Shown here: piece after piece, positions 51,201-63,700 of the stretch
Position numbering within the stretch: the first letter of the stretch is position 1
Layout: each line of letters opens with the position of its first letter
From: Lutraria lutraria
Taxonomy: Eukaryota; Mollusca; Bivalvia; Venerida; Mactridae
DNA length: 64,000 nt
Reading direction: 5' to 3'
Assembly (NCBI GenBank): GCA_964023205.1
Contig: OZ026844.1
Span: 37,633,963 to 37,697,962, forward strand
Position numbers and translations under genes: made by a program
Notes under the pieces: model-generated
Told to the model about the DNA's origin: nothing
Database searches by the model: none
The model's input: the letters and a program-made list of their open reading frames with translations, nothing else

Positions 51201-53123
51201 CATCATTAATTATAAAACAACTCATGTTCAATACTAAATCTAAATGATAAATAGGGAGAATAACATTGCATTTGTATATGTATAAATATATCTATTGGTA
51301 CAGTTTAAACTGTTTTTACACAATTTAACTTATGTTGTTACCATAACAAGTAAGTCAAGTTTCTTGTGTATATTACCCCAAAAGATGCTTATTTTCTCTA
51401 ACAAATGAGATGGATCTTTGATTTTCTAATACATGCACATGTTTGTATGTTCACATTATTATGGGGTGGAATAATATAATGTGAAAAAGTGCTTGACAGA
51501 ACGTTTTTTACTTTTTAGTAATATAAATTGAGAAAGCGTATTCTTAAAGACATGCAGCCACGGCAGTAACTGTAAAATCAGGGATCTAAGTTTAAGGATG
51601 GATAGTGATTGGGACTCTGAGCCTTGGTTACAAATCTGATCCTAACAATTTTTGCAATAAATAAAAAATGTCAGCGGATTATAATGATAATTATGAAGTT
51701 TAGGTCAATTGAAAGATATTTAGTATTCTGTCCTAGATCATTGATACTTACATTAACGAAGTCTTGTGTGGTTAGATTATTAGCTTTATCCTGCAGGAAT
51801 AGTGGGTTAAACCATTCATATTGCGAGTGGTAGAGTCCAAAATGCATGTCTGTATTACTGCGAATAGCATCTGCTAACTCACCTATATAGATAAAAACAT
51901 ACACATAAAACTGTCATAAATAAAAAATAAAGAGGAACAAGTTCTATAATATTTAATACATTAAATCTTTACTGCAAGCAATTCTATCTTAGTCATGAGT
52001 GGTTCAGACCTACATACAAAAAAAATGTATTGTAATCTAATAAAAAGTAGAAAGCATAAGTCTATTATGTTATAAAAATTCAATCAAGTCATCAGTATAC
52101 ATGTACAAATGTATATGTATACAGTTATTGTTTTAAAGATACAAATTGGTGTGTTGTGAAGGTTACAATTAATTAAATGATCAGATGTATGAACTAAGTA
52201 ATATACCGGTAGTTTCTATCTCACTCTCCAGACAAAAACAAATTATTATCAGTATTTGTGAAACTTACCAACAATGTCTCTTTGTGGTCCAACATCCATA
52301 GAGTTCCAACTGAAGGAATATTTAGAAGGATAGTTTGAATATCCTTCATGATGTTTGCTTACAAACACAATGTACCTGTAATATATAGAGCAACACTCTA
52401 CCTGTAATATATAGAGCAACACTCTACCTGTAATATATAGAGCAACACTCTACCTGTAATATATATATATATAGCAGCAATCATTGCACCTGTAACATAT
52501 AGCAGCAATCATTATACCCAAAGGCAGATTCAGAGGGGGCATCCAGCACCCCCCCTTCAAGTTTCTGACCATAGATAGAAATGAAATATTGTCCCGCATC
52601 CCCCACAGGCTGCTACCTACTTCTTAAAATAACCAGAAATCATGGACCAACCTCTCCATATGGTACCTGTAATATATAGCAGCAATCATTGAGTTTTATG
52701 TTCCTGTGTTATAAGTTTTCTTATATGAGAAATAATAGTAGACACTAATCATGACATTAAATACATATATGTAACATACTTAGCTCCCGAGGAATTAAAT
52801 ATAGACGCCCATTGCTCTGGTATGAAAAACTCTGCAGAAAATTCTTTAGCAAAATCAGCATAGGTGAAATCTGGCCTGTAGTTCTCCTGCATAAATGCTT
52901 CAATTCCTGGTAATTTCGATTGTTTCCAATCATGCCAGAACCATTCAGAAGAGAAACTTGGTACAGAAAATATCCCCCAATGCACGAATATCCCGAGCTT
53001 GGACTCGTCATACCATGAGGGCAATGGTCGGGAATCAATGCTTTCCCATGTTGGTTGATACCTAACCCCGTACGTAAACGAAAATGCGGACAAGAATAAC
53101 ACGCATTGTATTTTACAAGACAT
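45285..53123 (-). CDS. FUCA1: alpha-L-fucosidase (GH29), lysosomal/secreted
   Basis: Glycoside hydrolase family 29; it removes alpha-linked L-fucose from glycoconjugates in lysosomes or outside the cell. Eight minus-strand exons: 53123-52780, 52375-52269, 51882-51752, 48484-48351, 47726-47629, 47084-46952, 46090-45920, 45630-45285; 1,464 nt, 487 aa (human FUCA1 466). I start at the ATG at 53123 because the signal peptide [19 protein letters not shown] follows; an in-frame upstream ATG would bury it. Landmarks in order: [20 protein letters not shown] and [41 protein letters not shown], whose first Asp is the family's catalytic nucleophile; [19 protein letters not shown]; then a C-terminal beta-sandwich with [16 protein letters not shown]. 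Nothing is missing. Exon 2's acceptor lies at the edge of a tandem repeat, and intron 3 holds a ~2 kb minisatellite. Confidence 0.96.
46258..46535. mobile_element. MITE-like repeat, copy B, in fucosidase intron 6
   Basis: The ends ACAACCTCTGTAGAGCAAC (left) and CTCTCTAGAGGTTGTACTG (right) are imperfect inverted repeats. Inside, a ~75-80 bp block (TTGTTCTACAGAGGTTAAAA, ATAGTAAATATCAGATTAGG) is present twice. Related to 27335-27540. The ACAACCTCT-type ends resemble pogo/Tigger-like elements. Confidence 0.55.
47529..47615. repeat. 32-bp tandem repeat x ~3 in fucosidase intron 4
   Basis: The unit TCCTGGATTCATTATTCATA plus AATTTATTCAAT is repeated about 2.6 times, ending ~15 bp before exon 5's donor side. 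The region is simple and AT-rich. Confidence 0.8.
48187..48338. mobile_element. MITE-like element in fucosidase intron 4
   Basis: The left end TACAATCAAACCTGTGAAAA and AAAGGCC is matched in inverse by GGCTTTTATTCACTAACACA and GGGATGACTGTA on the right. About 150 bp, no ORF, ending ~13 bp from exon 4's splice donor. Confidence 0.5.
48669..50628. repeat. 30-bp minisatellite, ~65 copies, fucosidase intron 3
   Basis: The unit is TCATAGAGTAATCATCATAC followed by (A/G)ACATTATGA, almost exactly 30 bp throughout, with mainly A/G and G/T (ATTATGA vs ATTATTA) point variants. Because 30 is a multiple of 3 and one frame lacks stops, the minus strand shows a 660-codon open frame repeating [20 protein letters not shown]. 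It lies wholly inside the intron between exons 3 and 4 and has no splice sites joining it to the gene, so I do not call it coding. Most units carry the 10-bp palindrome TATGATCATA. Confidence 0.95.
52376..52472. repeat. 26-bp tandem repeat abutting fucosidase exon 2 acceptor
   Basis: Three copies plus a partial fourth of CTGTAATATATAGAGCAACA plus CTCTAC, starting at the intron base next to exon 2 (52375). On the minus strand each unit contains TATATTACAG followed by GTA, a copy of the real acceptor. Similar single copies lie near 52489 and 52667. Confidence 0.85.
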
Positions 53124-53512
53124 TTTGTGAACTGAAACAGGCTTGTTTACAATCACATTGTCACATGATCTATGATCGTAATTCTTGGTCACTATCGGTG
53201 ATTTATGGTTGATGGGATAAAGTTTGGATATGACGTACTGCAACTTATACGGGATTTATGACGAAAAACTTCAAGTTCGTGACAAAACATTATTTTAAAA
53301 CTGACACCGAAACGAGATATTTAACGAAGTTTGAATTTTAATTATAAACATTATCGACCATTGTTGACCTTTTTTTAGAAAGAAGAAGGAAGACACCGAT
53401 AACAATTGTGTCGCATTATTTTTACACGGATCTGTGACGGAATATACTGGATTTTATACGCGCAGTCTCGCAAAATCTCACCGGAAGCAGTCTTTTCATT
53501 TGCTGCGAAGCC
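53124..53512. promoter_or_regulatory. shared head-to-head promoter region of fucosidase and RPS23
   Basis: Only 389 bp separate the divergent start codons. On the fucosidase side TCACATGA at 53161-53168 is an M-box/CLEAR-like E-box, as found in lysosomal gene promoters. On the RPS23 side is a 5'-TOP-like CTTTTC. No TATA box stands out. Confidence 0.55.
53492..53497 (+). promoter_or_regulatory. 5'-TOP-like start of RPS23 mRNA
   Basis: CTTTTC lies 21 bp before the RPS23 ATG. Ribosomal-protein mRNAs in animals start at a C followed by a pyrimidine run (TOP motif) that links their translation to mTOR/LARP1 signalling. The distance fits the very short leaders of such genes. Confidence 0.55.
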
Positions 53513-55628
<2,116 letters not shown>

Positions 55629-55646
55629 ACTGTATAACTATGACAG

Positions 55647-55652
55647 AATAAA
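55647..55652 (+). terminator. poly(A) signal of RPS23
   Basis: AATAAA 19 bp after the stop codon, followed by a GT-rich stretch (TTGTGTCTTGTTTTGCTTTG). This gives the very short 3' UTR usual for ribosomal-protein mRNAs. Confidence 0.75.
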
Positions 55653-55704
55653 ACCCTGTACAAAGTACATTGTGTCTTGTTTTGCTTTGTGACATTTACA
55701 TAGG

Positions 55705-55997
55705 ACAGCGATTTTTTGCCTGATTGGGTAAGGTACCGGTACAGTACAGATTGGGAAAAAATTGTGGTATTTTGACCCAAATTGGGAGTTTTTAAATGAG
55801 TGACATTTATATTACTAACAGTTACTGCTAGTTTTCAGCACTATGTTAATATAAATAAATATAAAATAACTGTTAAATTTTCTACATCAAATTGGGAATT
55901 TCTTGCCTTCAAAATTTGGAAAGTTGATCATTTTTTCAAACTAGGAAGGTACCGTTTCCAGGTACCATACCAGACAATGAAGGGGAAAAATCGCTGT
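55705..55997. mobile_element. MITE, KpnI-site family copy 2
   Basis: Terminal inverted repeats ACAGCGATTTTTTGCC (55705-55720) and GGGGAAAAATCGCTGT (55982-55997) match over 12-13 bp. Inside are GGTACCGGTAC and repeated AAATTGGGA blocks in the same order as 34411-34713. No transposase. It inserted about 50 bp past the RPS23 poly(A) signal. Confidence 0.7.
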
Positions 55998-57787
55998 ACG
56001 AGGTATCACTTGAAATTGTCTCTATGCTGAATTATGATTTTGTTACCTTGTAATCATTAGGTTTTTGCGTAACATACTAAATATTCAGATTGATCAAGCC
56101 TTTTTAAAGCCATTTCTGTGTCCGGTATTCTCCCAAGTCCCCAAAGTAAAACAGCATATTTTTCCCACTGAGAAAAAATTGCCAGTAATTCGAAATATTA
56201 GTGTTTCATGATGCAAATTCCCCCTATCAAAGAGACCAGATGCGATAAAAAGGGCTGCGCATGCAGAACATCTTGCATTTGTACTCTGAATTCAATGACT
56301 CGTCCTGTTTCATTGTTTGGTTATTTAGAATATGAGGGATGGAGAGTCTATAGTGTGATACTGTTAATTGTAAGATGACTGTTGGGCTCCCCAATCTCGG
56401 GTTGTAGAAGTTGTAAGAACTAAGATGACTTGACTTTGGCTATGCTGGTCTACCATATTTTTCTGCATTCATTTTTTTGTCAGGTTTTCTAAGTTCACAT
56501 TTATTTTTTAATAACCCTAGTTTCAATTCTGCTATGCATTCTTTATATTTGTCCATATCTACACCAAATATTTTATTCTTTGGGTATGTCCAGGTTTATT
56601 GATGGCATGTCTATATGTTCATGCTTTGTGTAGTCCGAGGCTACCTATTTTCTCCAAGGACTACCTAGGTTTCCAAGCTGGGTATCCAGTCAGGCTGTCT
56701 GAAATTTGAGTGACCTAAATTCTATGAAATTAAATAATACCGGTAAAGCTTACAAACTTTAGTTAGATGTGATGTAACCTGTACAACTTTGTTCAATATA
56801 TTCATGAAAATCAGACATTAATACTTGCCTTGTATTCTAATAAAGTACACTTGATAGGCATTGAAAATTAAAATGACAAACACTTAGTATTCAAATGAGG
56901 ACTTCCTCATTTTCTGTGCTGGTAGTCCTGCTGAATACCTCTTGAAAAAGTTAGTATCAAGCCTTGCTCTTCAGAAAACGTTTATTCAGCATTCATCTTA
57001 AAGTAAACTTTCCAATGTCCTGAACACAGATGGGAAATGTCACTTAATGAACTCAGCATTAATTCAAGTCTTTCATAGAGGTCCTCTAAGTATTGCCCCA
57101 ACTCGCAACTAAATGCTCGTGCAAACCATTGCTGTTAACAAAGAAAAAGTCTAGCTATTGTGATCACTGTGTCTGTAATGTAATGTAATGTATCTCTTAA
57201 ATAAGAAACTATGAGGTAATATGAACTCCATAGGTGGATAGATCTAGCAGAGGCAGTTAACAGAACAGCATTGACAATGTTTTTCACTGGCTGTGCCCCT
57301 GGTCAGATGTAGGATATAATTATCAAATAATTACATGTAAAGATGCTGGACTTATGACATGATTTATTTGTATTTAAATAAGAACAATAATTAACCAATT
57401 GATCATACAAATGACATAATTTACTGTACAAATCACATTCATACATAACAAGTTTTCACAATAACTCCGGGCACTAACACTTCTATAATAATAAATTCAT
57501 ATCAGATTTACATGAGGGAATCAATGCTAGTATGTGAATTCATTAACGTATCATTCATTTCAACATTAAACTTTATGTAGTCACATGTTTTCTTATTGTT
57601 TGTTCTGAACTAAGAACAAATATCTTTATAGTTAAATATTGTATTGAAGATAATATAAACAAGGTCTTTGTCTATCTCTGTCAGTAATTTCTAACAAATT
57701 AACTAAATGTAGTACAACAATACAATGTGTTTGTAATTTGGTCATAAGACAGTTATCTAATACAATTTATGAACATTTTATAATCAA
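55998..57787. other. spacer between convergent RPS23 and UBA3
   Basis: AT-rich, with no coding exon seen. The right part is UBA3 3' UTR: minus-strand AATAAA at 57363-57368 is a candidate poly(A) signal about 420 bp past the UBA3 stop. A short GTAATGTAATGTAATGTA run lies at about 57176. Confidence 0.5.
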
Positions 57788-60700
57788 TTATTCCATGTTA
57801 GATCCAATACTGAGTTTGAATGTCAAGGTCATAGGAGTTGTTGGATCTGCCACATACAATTCTTGTCCATTCACAAATCCTAACTCTACAAGTAAAATAA
57901 AAGAAAGCTATAATTATATTAGGATAATATTTGTTATTATGATAATTATAAATCATTCATTATTATCTTATCAAGATGGGACAAATACTAGAATGATAAT
58001 TGTTCTATACATCATTTAAAGTGATTACTACTTAAGGATATAATGCTGAACTCCTAATTGTGATACAGTGATAACCAGGTAAATTAAACATGTACATAGT
58101 GAATAGATTTACTCACCACACAATGTTTTCTTCAAATTTTCTCTTGTCTTTTCTTCTATACTTTTAATGCTAGGCATGTACAGTGTTTTATTTTTACCTC
58201 CAACATTTGTAGTCAGACCCGGTGACTTCATTTGACTAAAGATAAAAAACAAGCAATAATTTTAGTGGATTTAAAAGGCCAGTTAATGTATTTTTTTTAC
58301 ATACATGTAATATTTTCTTATCACCTAATGATGCAAGGTGTGTTATTTGCTTTGCAGTTTGTGTCATTCCGTAAGTGTTAACCATGTGGAAAAATTCATA
58401 GATTTTGTGATTTGTTTTGCTTTGATGGTAGATAAATGGATCTGTATTCTGAGTAGAGAGGATAAATGTGTTGTTGCCTAAGAATCCAGTTAAGTTCATA
58501 CATTTATGACAAGCAATAAGTCAGATAACATCAAAGCATGTTATACAGGTTTACAAGTCAAGAAATGATGTTCAAGTGATAAACTATAGCAAACAAAAAG
58601 AAACTACATCCGTTTCATAAAAACTAGAAAATGAAACAAACTTTTTACTTACTATTCAGCACTTTCCTGGAGATATGTAATTATATCTTGTAATTTATCT
58701 GAGTCTGAGAAAGTCAGAGATTTTGGTATCTTACTACAAGCCATACAATCTTCCTGTAGAAAAATCAGACATCAGTTAAATCAGTATAAACTAACTATAT
58801 TTCATCAAATAGATGATTAGTTTTTATTAACCTGTATTTCCACAAAATAATTCCCTCCTATGATCCTGAGCCAATGTAAGATGATGCGAGGTACGGTAAT
58901 TCAATCAAACCAGGTATTCAGCAGTTAATTAAGTTTTTAGCAAGAGTGACTTAGATCCTAGAACGCTTAATAGGTCTCTAAACTGTTGTCACATACCAAT
59001 TTTGGCAGCAGCAGGTCAATTTAAACTTAAGTAAACAAACAGAAACCAAATGTGTGTTATCATTTTACGACTGACTGATGACATGTCCCATTCAAATGAC
59101 CAGGTTTTCTAAATTTGTTGAAAGTATAGTAAATAAATCTAAGATCCCAAATAATGTTATACAAACAAAACTCACCTTTCTTTCTGCCTCAAATGTGTAT
59201 GTATAAATTCCTTCTGTATCATTAAAATTCATGTAATTGTTCAATGGTATACTACAACTGAAATAAATAGAACAAAAAATACAGAGATAGGACCTTAAGT
59301 CGACATAGGATCGGTAAAATAAGCTTAACTAGATTTATATTTGCGTACAAAAGCCTTATCACCGGGCATCCATGAAAATCATACAATCAATATTGCCTGA
59401 GAAATTTGTTTAAGACAATAATATATATAATAGTAATGTTCAATCTTGTAATAACTGATATATATTCTAAAACCTTTAGTCAGTGCGCTAAATAAAAAAG
59501 GTAAGAAGTATTGTTCCTTGGACACTGTAGGTGGTATTAGATTTTCTGGTCCATATTTCAATACCTATCAAAATGTTAAATCAATAACTTCATCTAGATA
59601 CAATGTATACCAGAAATTAAAACATATACAAACCTTGTTGCTAACTTAAATACTTCAGTAGCACAGGCAGCTGTAACAGTGAGAGAATTCTAACATTAAT
59701 GATGTCAGTAAATACAAAACAAAAATAGTTTAACTATGTGTATTCTAACAATCTGTTGTAACAATTATACCAGAACATATTTATTCTAAGCCAGTTTTAA
59801 TAAACACATTGTTATAACTAAAGAAATGTAACATCAAAGATGATAGATGATCAAGGTGGCTTTGTTCAGTTTTCAGAAATAAACTCCCAAATCGTTCAGT
59901 CATTTACAAACTTATAATAGATCAAAAAAGTATATTAGTTAATCAATCAGAATATATATTATGTAAAAAAGAAGTCTAACTTCAGCAAAAGTTAGATCAA
60001 TCAGAATAATTTATAGCCTTGTCCAAGATATGAATCTTTTTAGAATAAAAGTAACATAATGAAGTACACATATATCACCTGCAATAACAGCATTTGTGGA
60101 GGCCACGGCTGGAATAATTCTTTTAACAACACCTGAATTACAACAGAAAAAGTACCAATTTCAGGATGAAATGTTTTTATAAATTTCTTAATTAGACACA
60201 TGTACTAATAAAATAAAATTCCTGTCTTCAATTTCAATAGAAGGTAGTATATGTATAACTTAGAATATCAATATCCCTAATATAAAGTGAACTGACATAA
60301 TCTGAACTTTTATTATCATACAATAATATGCATGGTGAACAAATTTATCTTACAAAGTGTATGAATGATATACAGTGTAACTTCTGAAATCCAGACGATT
60401 TTCTTGGTCCCGAAATTTCTCCCTTTATTTCAATGTAAATTAGACATTCTGAATTCCGGACAATATTTTCATAAACTTTGGTTTATTAAGTGCAATTTTA
60501 CTTCCAAAATCCGCACAGTGCAGAAAGTGTCATCCTTAATTAGTCCTGCGATTTTTAACCCTGAAACTATTTTTAAACCTGAGGCAAAATGTCATTTTCA
60601 TCATTAAAAAACTCTTGCATTTAACATCTGTACTTGTTCAGATAATTTTAGACTTCTGAATTCCGGAAACTTCCAAAATCCGCACATTTTGGCCGGTCCC

Positions 60701-63700
60701 ATGGATGTCTGGATTTCAGAAGTTACACTGTACATAACATTGTTGACACAAGACAAGTAAATATAAAAAAGAAAAGTTCTTTTTGGCTATATGTGAGCAA
60801 AGGTATGATTGTATATTGCCTGTAAAACTTACCTTGTGTTAATCTATAAGTAATTCCAGTAATATTGAATTGATTTGCTCTCTCTAGAGATTTATCCATA
60901 ATCCATTGTACATGTTTAGGTTCATCACCATCAATAGGAACAGCATCTGTACAGAAAACAACACAGATTTTCTCATAGATAAAGTTACAATCCTTTAAAA
61001 AATTGTTTCATGTAAAGAGATTTATGAAAGTATCTAAAGTCACAAAAATGCACAGATATATAAATAACAGTATTTAATAGCACATATTTTTACTTTATAA
61101 TTACTGTCACAAAACAAGAGGGCCAAGATGGCCCTTGATCGCTCACCTGTGAACAAACTTAAGGAACAAAACTAAAGGCACTATGATTAATGACCAGATA
61201 ATATAGTTTCCATCTCATGTAACCCATTTTTACATTTTCTAATTCAAGGGCCCATAACTCTTGAAGTTGTGGTCTGATTCCACCCATCACTAAATTTGTC
61301 CAAGACTGTGAGGTCATACACATTCATTGTGAATATGATAAGGATCGGTGAATAAGTGAATGCGCTAGAGTGTAAACAAGCTAAAATACAGCAAATTTTC
61401 TAAGTCAAGGGCCCATAACTCTTGAAGTTCTGGTCCGATATTGCCCATAATCGAACTTGTCCAAGATCTTTTGGTTATACACATTTACTGAAAATATGAT
61501 TAGGATTGGTGAATAAATGAAGGCGATAGAGTGTAAACAAGCTAAATATAGCAAATTTTGTAAGTCAAGGGCCCATAACTCTAGAAGTTATTGTCCGATT
61601 TTGCCCATAATCGAACATAGCCAAGACATTGTTGGCATTTACATTGTGAGCAAGTTTGATCACAATTTGTTAAGAGCTGTGGATGCTAGAGTGTAAACGA
61701 ACTAATTGTCGGCTGACCAGGTGAGCTAAAAAAGTGATAAATACAGATTTTCTCATTTTAGTACAATCATTAACTTTGTCTTCCAGGACATAAAAGAAGA
61801 TACATATTCTTAATAAAAAACATTACATATTCTATATTTAATTGACTAGTTCTAAACTAGGACACTGTATAATACCTCCAAATGGTTGTTCCTTAGGCCA
61901 CAGTAATATTCTAACATATTCAATACAATGTTCTGGTAGTCTAGGTGTATGTGCAATTGTACACAGTGGAAAATTTACCTAAAAATAATAAAAACCATTC
62001 ATACATTTATAAATATACCGGTACTAATTCATCTGTTATTACAAGAAATATTTCGTGCAGGATTATTTATTAATAATGAAACAAAATTTCTGCATTTTTC
62101 CTCATCAACTAAATGTTCTGATGTTGGCAATATATATAACTATAGTATATTTACCATTAGAAAAATCAAATGAAAATGATTTTTGTCCATCGTGACAACT
62201 GATTCATTTGATGTAAGGAAATTTAATACATCAATAATTTTTCTTAATATTCTCGACAAAAACATTAAATCAAGCTTTTACGCTGAAAACAATAATGATA
62301 AAGTCAGAACACTGAACATTGAATACAGTTCTGTGTTACCTGAGGTGGATATAGATCTAGAGTACATTCAATACATGCAGACATTCCAGGTAAGATAACT
62401 CGAGCATTGCCTTTAAATCCCTCAGTTCCACCATCCACCATTGGTACTAGAGTCTCCTGTTTCAGTTCACCATCTTCATATTGTAACATACTCACCTACA
62501 TCAAACATAAACAACGTAAATAACTGGAGATGTGAACATACAAAATCTACATCATAATGATGAGTGACCATCTTGGAAGTGTTTGCCACTTTTGAATAAA
62601 ACAATTGAAAAATCTGCTTTTAAGTTTGTTGGCCATTCTTGTAATATCATCTTTTCAATTGAATAACAGTTCTGTAAAAAACTCAAATTGTAGTACATAC
62701 CAACATTCCATTGATCCATCGCCTAGCAACAATAGAATCTAAACCACACACAACTATATGGAAATCTGAAATAATATACATATATAAATCAATACATTTC
62801 CTAAGATTTCATTTTATAATGAATTTAATTTTTGGTTTCATGGCTGGATGTTCATTGCTTCTAATTTGGTATTATCCTGAAGAAGCCAATGCGGCGAAAC
62901 GTAGATATAATAAATTAATCGTTTTCATGTTTCGTGTTTGGTGATTTTTCATCTTTATTGTTGAATGAATGAAAATGATTAAAAAATTATGTACATAAAT
63001 TTTGTACATGTAATTTATAAACGGATTGTAACCATCAAATTATCAGGTTGATTTGAACAAACAAAGTTAATAACCATTACATCTATAAAATATTATAATG
63101 TTTTTATAGATAACTTAATACATACCACTGTAAAATGATTCATCATAATCTTGTATCTTTGCGTAATGACTGATATATTATGTAGTTGAGGTAAACAGTG
63201 CAATTATTCTATACTTCAATCTTAACCACAGACTGTTGATGCTAACATATAATACTAAGTATGACTTTAAATAGACGACTTTCTTGACTCATCAAATTCC
63301 AAATTTTGGTTTCACTATAAAAATGCTCAACATGCCTAATATTGATCATTTCCTCAAAAGGCTGATGATTATGTCAGTGCTTTTTTTCTTTCTTTTAAGT
63401 TTTAATAGAGGTATGGTGGCAGGCCCCTTAGGATGGGGAAAAATATGGTTTTAGGGCAAAATAATAATTAAGACGAAGCATACATAGCCTCACAACAAGT
63501 GTCAGTAGATTAAACTTTGATGGTTACAGACAAATAAGCTATCCTATAAGTCAATTTTACAATCTTCTGGATAAATGATAAGGAATGGGAATTTTTAAAG
63601 ATTGTATGGAAAAAACAAACTTGTCAGACAGGGGAATGGGGTCTTAATTTGGCCCCTAATCAGTCTAAAAAACAGTATGTTTTACATATGAACATAAAGG

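Noticed and set aside
62711..62944. 77-aa plus-strand open frame
   Set aside because: Runs across UBA3 exon 62765-62701 in antisense and into an intronic repeat; no domain recognised.
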